A stretch of 64,000 nt of DNA, taken from NCBI RefSeq assembly GCF_022179185.1, contig NZ_BPQJ01000006.1:124001-188000 (forward strand). The letters run 5' to 3'. Below the pieces are notes generated by a model. The model searched no databases, had not been told where the DNA came from, and was given only the letters and a program-made list of their open reading frames with translations. Origin of the DNA: Methylobacterium frigidaeris (GTDB taxonomy: Bacteria > Pseudomonadota > Alphaproteobacteria > Rhizobiales > Beijerinckiaceae). The translations under genes were made by a program, and so were the position numbers. Of this stretch, positions 16,774-24,647 are shown one piece after another (positions within the stretch are counted from its first letter, which is position 1; every line of letters starts with the position of its first letter).

Positions 16774-17991
16774 CTACTCTGCCGCCAGAGCCTGCGCGAG
16801 GCGGGCCGCCGCGGTGGCGAGCTCCGCCGGGCGGCACGACGCGAAGCCGAGGAGAAGGCCGGTCCTGTCGGCCGCGCCCGCGTAGAGCCGGGAGAGGGGG
16901 AGGATGTCGAGGCCCTGCCGAGCGGCCCGCGCGGCGAGCGCGACATCGTCCCCGCCGTCGCGCAGGGTCGCCAGGAGTTGCAGGCCCCCCGCCGGCGTCG
17001 CGACGGCCAGCTCATCGGGGCAGTGGTGCTGCAACGCGGCAACGAGCCGGTCCCGCCGCTCGCGGTAGAGCCGCCGCACCCGTCGCACATGGGCCCGGTA
17101 ATGCCCGCGCCGGATGAACAAGGCCAGAGCGTCCTGGATGTGTGACGCCGCGATCAGGCCCACCTGCCGCTGGGCGGCCAGGATGGTGGCGAGGAGCGGC
17201 CGCGGCACGACCATGTAGCCGACCCGGATCGCCGGAAGCGTCGCCTTGGCGAAGGTTCCGGCGTAGACGACGCGCCCGGCCTCGTCGAGAGCCTGCAGGG
17301 CAGGGACCGGCGCACCGTCGAAGTGGAACTCGCCGTCGTAATCGTCCTCGACGATGATCGCCCCCGTCGCCTCGCCGAGGCGCAGGAGCGCGCGACGCCG
17401 GGCGAGCGGCATCAGGCATCCGGTCGGGAACTGGTGCGAGGGGGTCACGACGACGAGCTTCGGCGGCGGGGCATCCCCGGGGAGCGTGAGGCCTGCCGCA
17501 TCGACGGGAACCGGGCGGATGCGCGCCCGGGCCGAGGTGAGGGCGGCCCGGGATCCCGGATAGCCGGGATCTTCCATCCAGGCCTCGTCCCCCGGGTCGA
17601 GCAGGATGGCGGCGACCAGCGCCAGGGCGGCACGGGCGGTCGGGAGGATGACGACCTGATCCGGCTCGGCCCGTACGCCGCGCTGGGCGGCGAGGTGATC
17701 GAGCAGTGCCTCCTGAAGGGCGGAACTGTTGGTGACGAAGGGGCGATCGAGCGGCGCACCGCGGCCCGCCTCGCGCAGGCAGCGGGCCCAGGCGGCGTGC
17801 GGGAATTCCCGAGGATCGGCGAAGCCGGTGCGGAACGGCCGGAGCCCAGTCTCCGCCGGCGCGTCCGGCAGGGCGGCGGCCCAGGCGGAGAGCGGCGGCG
17901 TGGCCGGCCGGACGCGGGAGGTCGGCGCGAGCCCGTCCGCCGAGCCGCCACGCACCGGGCCGTCGTCGACCCGACCGTCATGGATTGCCAC
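16774..17991 (-). pseudogene. MocR-type regulator gene lacking the 5' DNA-binding part
   Basis: The remaining frame encodes the complete aminotransferase-like domain of a MocR regulator: RPFRTGFADPREFPHAAWARCL, VTPSHQFPTGCLMPLARR, VEDDYDGEFHFDG and the PLP-lysine region YAGTFAKATLPAIRVGYMV. MocR proteins carry a winged GntR-type HTH of about 80-100 residues plus a linker before this domain, and none can be found. The sequence upstream runs straight into the ammonia-lyase gene. A GTG at 17991, overlapping that gene's stop by 14 bp, could give a 405-residue aminotransferase-only protein, but DNA-binding function must be lost. It looks like one side of a deletion scar. Confidence 0.75.
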
Positions 17992-18796
17992 GACCGGGCG
18001 GCATCTCGGCCGCCGTGTGGAGATCGCCCGGCACCCGGACCGGCCGGCCGGCGGCCAGCGCCGGGGCGAGGCAGGCCGCCTGCTCGGGCTCCACCGCCAC
18101 GACGAGGCCGGGAGGCGCGAGCCAGCCGGAGAGCCCCTCCGCCATCGCGGCGGCGAGGCCACCGACGCCGGCCTGGACGAAGAGATGGGTCGGGCGGTCG
18201 CGGCCCTCGGCCTGGTCGCGGATCTCCGCTGCCATCACGCCGTACCCGGCCATGACGTCGCGTACGATCGGATCATCGGGGTCGTCGGTGGTGTCGGCGA
18301 CGAGCAGCCCGGCGCCCGACCTCGCCGCCGTGGCCGCGGCCTCGACCGCGTCGTCGTAGGTGCCGGCGACCCGGACGATCGCGGCGCCCTCGTCGGCAAT
18401 GCGCCTCGTCCGCGCCGGCGGCACGCCCGCATGCAGGAAGACCCGCGCCGAAGCACCGGCGAACCGCGCCGCCGCCGCCACCGCCAGGCCGTGATTGCCG
18501 TCGCTGGCGCAGACCAGCGCCGGCTGCCCGGACGGCCGGGCAGCCAGCAGCCCGCGCAGATCCATTCCGGCGGCGCGGGCGAGCGCCGTGAGGCCGGCAT
18601 AGGTGCCCCCCAGCGACTTGAAGCTGCCGAGCCTGCGGCGCCCCTCGTCCTTGGCGAGGACCTGCGCGACGCCGAGCCGCCGCGCCAGCGCCGGAAGGGC
18701 GACGAGGGGCGTCGGTGCATAGGCCGGATCGAGGTCGCGCAGGGCGGCGGCGATCGCCGCGATCGGCAGGGGCGGGGAGAGGGCGGGATTGATCAT
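17978..18796 (-). pseudogene. Diaminopropionate ammonia-lyase-like PLP enzyme, 3'-truncated
   Basis: 272 residues from the ATG at 18796. Fold-II PLP features are present: KDEGRRRLGSFKSLGGTYAGL with the cofactor lysine, CASDGNHGLAVAAAARFAG, and the glycine loop VQAGVGGLAAAMAEG. Homologues run to about 380-400 residues, and here the protein ends abruptly after VPGDLHTAAEMPPG, just where the family continues into its C-terminal segment (AEMLSCG). About 110 residues are missing, including the part that contacts the PLP ring. The break coincides with the 5' end of the MocR remnant. It is transcribed divergently from an Lrp-type regulator that probably controlled it. Confidence 0.75.
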
Positions 18797-18880
18797 GGCC
18801 GGAAGGGTGCCGGAATCGCGTGACGATTGGCGCCGAATCCGTGTTACCTCGCGACGGTTTCCGTCATTCTCGAGTGATCC

Positions 18881-19336
18881 ATGCCGGAAAGCGCCACCCT
18901 CGACCGGTTCGACCATGCCCTGCTCGCCGCGGTCCAGGCCGACAACCTGACGCCGGCGCGGATCCTGGCCGAGCGGGTCGGCCTGTCCGAGAGCGCGGTG
19001 CTGCGGCGCCTGAGGCGGCTGCGGCAGGAGGGCATCATCGTCGCCGACGTGGCGGTGGTGCACCCCGCGGTGCTCGGCACGCCGCTCTGCCTGCACGTGC
19101 TCGTCTCGCTGGAGCGCGAGACCTCGGACCGGCTCGACGCCTTCGTGCGCGGCTTGCGCGAGCGGCCGGAGGTCCGGGCGGCGTGGTACGTCACCGGCGA
19201 GGCCGATTTCGTGCTCGAGCTGCGCCTGGGCTCGATGGCGGATTACGAGGCCTTCACCCACGCGGTGTTCCACGACGACCCGAACGTGCGGGCGTTCCGC
19301 ACCCTGGTTGCGATGCGGCAGGTGGTCGGGATCTGA
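18881..19336 (+). CDS. Lrp/AsnC-family transcriptional regulator
   Basis: 151 residues, the normal length. The N-terminal HTH is LDRFDHALLAAVQADNLTPARILAERVGLSESAVLRRLRRLRQEGII; the C-terminal RAM/ACT-like domain covers VHPAVLGTPLCLHVLVSLE to the end, with EVRAAWYVTGEADFVLEL, the region that binds amino acids in the family. It is divergent from the truncated ammonia-lyase gene (84 bp between starts), the usual arrangement for an Lrp-type activator of an amino-acid catabolic gene. That target now looks inactive. Its TGA overlaps a possible ATG of the next gene (TGATG at 19334-19338). Confidence 0.88.
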   Translation: MPESATLDRFDHALLAAVQADNLTPARILAERVGLSESAVLRRLRRLRQEGIIVADVAVVHPAVLGTPLCLHVLVSLERETSDRLDAFVRGLRERPEVRAAWYVTGEADFVLELRLGSMADYEAFTHAVFHDDPNVRAFRTLVAMRQVVGI

Positions 19337-19380
19337 TGATCGGGGTCCGACGGCCCCGGGCGGTCGAACGGGGGCGGCGG

Positions 19381-20403
19381 ATGCGGTTTCTGGTGCTCGG
19401 CGGCACGCAGTTCCTCGGGCGGGCGATCGCGGAGCACGCGGTCGGGCTCGGCCACGCGGTGACCTGCGCAGCGCGGGGGCTCTCAGGCGCGGTCCCGCCG
19501 GGCGCCCGGTTCGTCGCCATCGACCGCGACCGGCCGGACGGACTCGCGGGGCTCGGGCGGGACCGGTTCGACGCGGCCGTGGACGTGGCGCGCCATCCGG
19601 GCCAAGTCCGGCGGGCGCTGGCGGCGCTCGAGGGCCGCGTCGGCCACTGGACCTTCGTGTCGACGACGAGCGTCTACGCCGACACCGTGACGAGGGGGCA
19701 GCGGGCCGGCACGGCGCCGCTCCTCGCGCCGGCGGAGGACGGGCCGTACGGCGCCGCCAAGGTCGCCTGCGAGAGGCTCTTCGGCGGCGACGCCCTGATC
19801 TGCCGCGCCGGGCTGATCGCCGGCCCGGGCGACCCGACCGGGCGGTTCCCGTACTGGGTCGCGCGGCTCGCCCGGGGCGGCGAGGTGCTGGCGCCGGCCG
19901 AGCCCGAGGATCCGGTCCAGCTCATCGACGGGCGCGACCTCGCGGACTGGATCGTCCGCGCGGCGCGAGCCGGCCTCGCCGGACCGTTCGATGCGGTCGG
20001 GCCGGCCTGCACCCGGCGCGCCTTCCTCGAACGCTGCGCCGCCGCCCTCGACGCGTCGTGCACCACCACCTGGGTCGATCCGGCCTTCCTCGACCGCCAC
20101 GGCGTCGGGCGCGAATCCGGCCCGTTCTCCCTGCCGCTCCCGCTGCCGGACACGATCGGCGACGCCTCGCGCGACGTCTCGGCGACGCTTGCGGCATGGC
20201 TGACGGTGCGGCCCCTGGAGGAGACCGCCCGCGACACCCTGCATTGGTTGAAGGCCGGGAACGGCCCGGTCACGGGCCTCACGGCGGCCGAGGAGGCGGC
20301 GCTCCTCGCCGCCTGGCACGCGGCCGAGCGGTGTTATACCGCCGTGCCTTCGAACGGACGCGCTCGAAGGTGCCAGGCAAGCCCGAATGGGCGCCGGCGC
20401 TGA
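19381..20403 (+). CDS. NAD-dependent epimerase/dehydratase-family protein with a repeat-derived C-terminus
   Basis: 340 residues from the ATG at 19381, where the family motif begins (MRFLVLGGTQFLGRAIAEHAV); an in-frame ATG at 19336 coupled to the Lrp stop would add 15 residues. The Rossmann glycine motif is GGTQFLG. FVSTTSVYAD and PYGAAKVACE supply the Ser/Tyr...Lys catalytic elements in the shortened form seen in mRNA-binding or chloroplast-type atypical SDRs. Residues after about 320 (VPSNGRARRCQASPNGRRR) are encoded inside a dispersed palindromic repeat, so the native C-terminus has probably been replaced. The substrate is unknown. Confidence 0.75.
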   Translation: MRFLVLGGTQFLGRAIAEHAVGLGHAVTCAARGLSGAVPPGARFVAIDRDRPDGLAGLGRDRFDAAVDVARHPGQVRRALAALEGRVGHWTFVSTTSVYADTVTRGQRAGTAPLLAPAEDGPYGAAKVACERLFGGDALICRAGLIAGPGDPTGRFPYWVARLARGGEVLAPAEPEDPVQLIDGRDLADWIVRAARAGLAGPFDAVGPACTRRAFLERCAAALDASCTTTWVDPAFLDRHGVGRESGPFSLPLPLPDTIGDASRDVSATLAAWLTVRPLEETARDTLHWLKAGNGPVTGLTAAEEAALLAAWHAAERCYTAVPSNGRARRCQASPNGRRR

Positions 20404-20444
20404 TGCGCCGGTCGCCTTCGCATCGACGCGTCGATGCGAAGGCG
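20336..20444. repeat. Dispersed palindromic repeat, copy 1, between convergent genes
   Basis: It contains a perfect inverted repeat without spacer: CGCCTTCGCATCGACG at 20413-20428 and its reverse complement at 20429-20444. Before it lie a GCCGGCGC...GCGCCGG hairpin and the segment TACCGCCGTGCCTTCGAACG. The same blocks recur at 53741-53815. Copy 1 has about 30 bp more between the first block and the hairpins. It overlaps the 3' end of the epimerase gene and ends 9 bp before the TetR stop, so the hairpin could terminate transcription from both sides. Confidence 0.7.
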
Positions 20445-20452
20445 CGAGGGTG

Positions 20453-21085
20453 TTAGAGCCCCTCCGGCCCGTAGGCTGCCAGGAAGACCCGCACGGCCTC
20501 CGCGACCCAGTAGGTCGTCTCGGCCTCGGTCGGCGGGTCGCCGACGGAGAAGAGCAGCCGGCGCATCGTCGTGGCGGCGCAGAGGTCGAAGAAATGGCGG
20601 GCGGCGAGGTCGGAATCCATCGGGCGCAGGCGGCCGGCGGCGACCTGGGCGTCGAGATAGGCGCGCAGGCGCGCCCGGCCGAGCAGCGGCCCGGCCTCGT
20701 AGAAGGCCCGGCCGAAACGCGGGAACTTCTCCGCCGCGCCGATCACCATCCGGACCGAGGCGATGTGGTCCGGCCGCACCATCGCCTCCATCAGGCTGGT
20801 GCCGAGGCGGCGCAGGACGGCGGCGACGTCGGGATCGTCGTGGTCGAGGCGACAGATGTTCTCGGCGAGCGTCCGCTTCTCCTCGATCGTCAGCGCCTCG
20901 AACAGGGCCTCCTTGCTCTCGAAGTAGACGTAGAGCGTACCCTTCGAGACGCCCGCCGCCTTGGCGATCGCCCCCATGCTGGCCCCGTCGAAGCCGCTGG
21001 CGAGAAACACCTCGCGGGCCCCGTCCAGGATCTGGCGGCGCTTGTCGGTGTCGGCGGACGAGGGGCTGAGGGAAACGTCGCTCAT
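20453..21085 (-). CDS. TetR/AcrR-family repressor of the adjacent efflux genes
   Basis: 210 residues from the ATG at 21085 (alternative ATG at 21097). The HTH is classical: RRQILDGAREVFLASGFDGASMGAIAKAAGVSKGTLYVYFESKEALFEAL. The C-terminal ligand and dimer domain matches AefR-like/TetR_C regulators (FPRFGRAFYEAGPLLGRARLRAYLDAQVAAGRL). It is divergent from the EmrA-like gene, and the 150-bp gap contains a perfect palindrome over the predicted efflux promoter. Repression of itself and the pump, relieved by a drug-like ligand, is the likely mode (inference from context). Confidence 0.88.
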   Translation of the reverse strand: MSDVSLSPSSADTDKRRQILDGAREVFLASGFDGASMGAIAKAAGVSKGTLYVYFESKEALFEALTIEEKRTLAENICRLDHDDPDVAAVLRRLGTSLMEAMVRPDHIASVRMVIGAAEKFPRFGRAFYEAGPLLGRARLRAYLDAQVAAGRLRPMDSDLAARHFFDLCAATTMRRLLFSVGDPPTEAETTYWVAEAVRVFLAAYGPEGL

Positions 21086-21152
21086 GATCGGGGCCATTGT
21101 GGGGGCGCGGCCGCCGCGGTCAACCGGGCTTGTGCACCGCACCCGACATCGA

Positions 21153-21181
21153 TTGACCGAACGGTTCGGTCAACGTAGTAT
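21153..21181 (+). promoter_or_regulatory. Efflux promoter overlapped by a perfect 21-bp operator
   Basis: The operator is a perfect palindrome, TTGACCGAAC (21153-21162), one central G, then GTTCGGTCAA (21164-21173). The left arm supplies the -35 box TTGACC; 17 nt later TAGTAT (21176-21181) is the -10. The right arm on the other strand supplies a second TTGACC facing the TetR gene. This is the layout expected for an autoregulated TetR repressor controlling a divergent pump. Confidence 0.75.
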
Positions 21182-21232
21182 CGCGGTCGTTCGAGAGCCG
21201 TCAACCGATTCGCACGGGGGCGGCGGGGACGG

Positions 21233-22552
21233 ATGAAGACGATGGCGTTCCGAGACGATTACGCGCAGGGCCGGCCCGACGGCGAGGCGGCCGGCAGGGC
21301 CGCGCCCCAAGTCACAGCGCCCCAGGTCACAGCGCCCCAAGTCACCGTACCCCAGGTCACCGCGCCTCTGGCCGCCGCGCCCGCGCCGACCCCCCAGCCG
21401 CCCGCCGAGGCTCCGCCGATCAAGGGCAAGCGCCCGCTGCGCCGCCTGGTCCTGCTCGCGCTGCTCGCCAGCGGTGGCGCCTACGGCGCCTATGCGGGGC
21501 ACGAGTGGTGGACGACCGGCCGCTTCTTCGTCTCGACCGACGACGCCTACGTCCAGGCCGACATCTCGACGCTCGCCGCCAAGGTGCCGGGCTATCTCGA
21601 GGCGGTGCCGGTGGTGAACGGCCAAGCGGTCAAGGCCGGCGACGTCATCGCCCGGATCGAGGACGGCGACTACCGCCTCGCCCTCAAGGCCGCCGAGGAC
21701 AAGCTGGCGACGCAAGGGAGCACCATCGCCCGCATCGCCCGCCAGGCCGAGGCCGCCCGCGCCCAGGTGCTCCAGGGCCAGGCCCAGATCGACGCCGCCA
21801 AGGCCGACCAGGTGAGGGCGGCGTCCGACTACCAGCGCCAGCAGCAGCTCGCGCAATCCGAGTTCGCCGCCAAGTCGCGCCTGGAGCAGTCGCGGGCCGA
21901 CCGCGACCGGTCGGACGCCACCGTGAAGGGCGCCGAGGCCAACCTGATCGCCCTCCGGGCCAACGTCGCGGTGCTGGAGGCGCAGACGAAGGAGGCCGAG
22001 AACCTGGCCGCCGAGCTGCGCACCGCCGTCGACCGGGCCAAGCGCGACCTGTCGTTCACGGTCCTGCGGGCGCCCTTCGACGGGGTGATCGGCAACAAGG
22101 CCACGGAGGCGGGGGCCTACGTGGCGCCGGGCTCGCGCATCGCCGCCCTGGTCCCGCTGCAGAGCGCCCGGGTCGACGCCAACTTCAAGGAGACCCAGCT
22201 CGGCCGGGTCCGGGCCGGCCAGCCGGTCCATATCCGGGTCGATGCCTGGCCCGACCGGGAGATCGTCGGCACCGTCGAGAGCCTGTCGCCGGCCTCCGGC
22301 TCGGTGTTCAGCCTGCTGCCGCCGGACAACGCGACGGGCAACTTCACCAAGATCGTCCAGCGCCTGCCGGTGCGGGTGCGGGTGCCGGAGGCGGTCGCCC
22401 GCGAGGGCCTGCTGCGGCCGGGTCTCTCGGTGGTGGTGCGGGTCGACACGCGCGGCCTCGACGAATCGCAGCCGCCGGCCCCGATCGAGCCGCATCAGGC
22501 GGTGTCGGAGGGGAAGGCCGCTCCGTCGTCGCTGCGTACTGCGGGTCGCTGA
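21233..22552 (+). CDS. HlyD/EmrA-family membrane-fusion protein
   Basis: 439 residues. A cytoplasmic N-terminus of about 65 residues carries four APQVT-type repeats (DNA 21302-21361), followed by one membrane helix (RRLVLLALLASGGAYGAYAG). The lipoyl-like half-motifs are STDDAYVQADISTLAAKVPG and FTVLRAPFDGVIGNKATEAGAYV, with a long alpha-hairpin of Gln/Ala-rich coiled coil between them (about residues 145-260). EmrA-type proteins bridge an inner-membrane MFS pump and an outer-membrane channel. The partner pump lies 176 bp downstream; no TolC-like gene is present here. Confidence 0.9.
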   Translation: MKTMAFRDDYAQGRPDGEAAGRAAPQVTAPQVTAPQVTVPQVTAPLAAAPAPTPQPPAEAPPIKGKRPLRRLVLLALLASGGAYGAYAGHEWWTTGRFFVSTDDAYVQADISTLAAKVPGYLEAVPVVNGQAVKAGDVIARIEDGDYRLALKAAEDKLATQGSTIARIARQAEAARAQVLQGQAQIDAAKADQVRAASDYQRQQQLAQSEFAAKSRLEQSRADRDRSDATVKGAEANLIALRANVAVLEAQTKEAENLAAELRTAVDRAKRDLSFTVLRAPFDGVIGNKATEAGAYVAPGSRIAALVPLQSARVDANFKETQLGRVRAGQPVHIRVDAWPDREIVGTVESLSPASGSVFSLLPPDNATGNFTKIVQRLPVRVRVPEAVAREGLLRPGLSVVVRVDTRGLDESQPPAPIEPHQAVSEGKAAPSSLRTAGR

Positions 22553-22728
22553 GGCGGGCAGAGATCGTGGGCCCGCTCGCCCTCGCTGAAGGGCTCCGAT
22601 TGATCCGATCCAGTATTCATTGAGCTCGGGAACGCGTCTCCCGCGTGAAAATGGGAGATGCGCTTAAATATTATCAGAGCGAGCCAAGCAGACTCGTCTA
22701 CCCTTACAATCGAGCAGGCATCCAAGAC

Positions 22729-24291
22729 ATGGCCGCGACCCCCGTGCCCGCCGACGCACCGATCGACCGCCGCCGGATGGTGGCGTTCGTCTGCATGGTG
22801 TTCGGGATGTTCATGGCGATCCTGGACATCCAGATCGTCTCGGCCTCGCTCGCCGAGATCCAGGCCGGGCTGTCGGCGTCGGCCGACGAGATCCCGTGGG
22901 TGCAGACGAGCTACCTGATCGCCGAGGTAATCTCGATCCCGCTCTCGGGCACCCTGTCGCGGGTGCTCTCGACCCGCTGGATGTTCGTGATCTCGGCCGG
23001 CGGCTTCACCCTGATGAGCCTGATGTGCGCCACCTCGTCGTCGATCGGCGAGATGATCGTCTGGCGCGCCGCGCAAGGCTTCATCGGCGGCGGCATGATC
23101 CCGACGGTGTTCGCCTCGGCCTTCACGATCTTCCCGGCCTCGAAGCGCAGCATCGTCTCGCCGATGATCGGCCTCGTGGCGACGCTCGCCCCCACCATCG
23201 GCCCGACGGTCGGCGGCTACCTGACCGACCTGTTCAACTGGCACTGGCTGTTCCTGGTCAACATCGTGCCGGGCATCTTCGTCACGGTCTCGACCTACCT
23301 GCTGGTCGATTTCGACAAGCCGAACCTCGACCTGCTCAAGCGCTTCGACTGGACCGGCCTCGCCCTGATGGCGGCGTTCCTCGGCTGCCTCGAATACGTG
23401 CTGGAGGAGGGACCGACCCACGACTGGTTTCAGGAGGAGGCGATCTTTCTCGCGGCGATCGTGTGCGGCGTCGCCTGCATCGGCTTCTTCTGGCGAGCGT
23501 TCACCGCCGAACAGCCGATCGTGGACCTGCGCGCCTTCTCCGACCGCAACTTCGCCGGCGGCTGCCTGTTCAGCTTCGTCATGGGCATCGGCCTCTACGG
23601 CCTGACCTACCTGTATCCGGTCTATCTCGGCCGGGTCCGCGGCTACTCGGCCCTCCAGATCGGCGAGACGATGTTCGTCTCAGGGCTGTGCATGTTCGCG
23701 ACGGCCCCGATCGCCGGACGCCTCTCGGGCAAGGTCGACCCGCGGATCATGATGGCGATCGGGTTCACGGGCTTCGCTGCCGGCACCTGGATCGTCACCG
23801 GCATCACCAAGGACTGGGACTTCTACGAGCTGCTGCTGCCGCAGGTCCTGCGCGGCTGCTCGCTGATGCTGTGCATGATCCCGATCAACAACATCGCGCT
23901 CGGCACCCTGCCGCCGGCCCGGATGAAGAACGCGTCCGGCCTCTACAACCTCACCCGCAATCTCGGCGGCGCGGTCGGCCTGGCGCTGATCAACACCGCG
24001 CTCAACGACCGTTGGGACCTGCACCTCGCCCGCCTGCACGAGCGCTTCACCTGGACCAACCCGATGGTGCTGGAGCGCCTCGAGAGCATGGCGAAGGGCT
24101 TTTCCGGGCTCGCCGGCAACCCGGACGCCATGGCGCTGAAGGCGATGATGAACACGGTGCGGATCCAGGGGCTCCTGATGAGCTTCTCCGACGTGTTCCT
24201 GATTCTGACGGTGCTGTTCGTCCTGATGGCCTGCGCCACGCCGCTGATCCGCCGGCCGCGCCCGGGCGGAGCGGGGGCCGACGCTCATTGA
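22729..24291 (+). CDS. EmrB/QacA-family (DHA2, 14-helix) MFS drug exporter
   Basis: 520 residues from the ATG at 22729; earlier in-frame starts exist (22645) but the sequence before 22729 is AT-rich and looks like leader. DHA2 hallmarks: RRRMVAFVCMVFGMFMAILDIQIVSASLAEIQAGL in helix 1 (motif D1), WVQTSYLIAEVISIPLSGTLSR, and motif C in helix 5 (GLVATLAPTIGPTVGGYL). Fourteen hydrophobic segments can be counted. With the EmrA-like protein it should form a proton-driven exporter of hydrophobic compounds, controlled by the divergent TetR regulator. An inverted repeat (TCTCCC/GGGAGA near 22635-22656) sits in the gap before it. Confidence 0.9.
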   Translation: MAATPVPADAPIDRRRMVAFVCMVFGMFMAILDIQIVSASLAEIQAGLSASADEIPWVQTSYLIAEVISIPLSGTLSRVLSTRWMFVISAGGFTLMSLMCATSSSIGEMIVWRAAQGFIGGGMIPTVFASAFTIFPASKRSIVSPMIGLVATLAPTIGPTVGGYLTDLFNWHWLFLVNIVPGIFVTVSTYLLVDFDKPNLDLLKRFDWTGLALMAAFLGCLEYVLEEGPTHDWFQEEAIFLAAIVCGVACIGFFWRAFTAEQPIVDLRAFSDRNFAGGCLFSFVMGIGLYGLTYLYPVYLGRVRGYSALQIGETMFVSGLCMFATAPIAGRLSGKVDPRIMMAIGFTGFAAGTWIVTGITKDWDFYELLLPQVLRGCSLMLCMIPINNIALGTLPPARMKNASGLYNLTRNLGGAVGLALINTALNDRWDLHLARLHERFTWTNPMVLERLESMAKGFSGLAGNPDAMALKAMMNTVRIQGLLMSFSDVFLILTVLFVLMACATPLIRRPRPGGAGADAH

Positions 24292-24647
24292 CGGGCGCGG
24301 GGCCCCCCACGCAATAAAAGGCGCCCCTCCCCGGATGGAGAGAGACGCCAAGTCTGCGACACGTCTCGGGAGGAGATGCGGACGCCGTCCGGGTCGAAGG
24401 ACCCAGCGGACGGGATCAACGCGTGTCACCGGGAAAATTACACCCAGACCGTGCGTTCCCGCAAGTCAGCATACCCCTCGACCTTGGTCCGGGGCGGGCG
24501 AGGAGAGGTTACTTCTGCGTCACCTGAGCCGCGCGGGCCGGGTCGGCGCCTCGGGCGCGACGCAGCCTCTCCCCGGCCGGGGCCTTCCCGGGCGGGGCGG
24601 CCCGCGGTAAGGGTCGGCTTCCCGCCCGCCCGCGCCGCCCGGACGAC
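24292..24647. other. Gap of 356 bp without a convincing gene
   Basis: It separates the efflux genes from the polyamine-type transporter. Short open frames are present but none has a family resemblance, plausible composition and a ribosome-binding site together. A weak GGGCGC/GCGCCC pair near 24294-24328 might terminate the efflux transcript. No promoter stands out. Confidence 0.4.
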
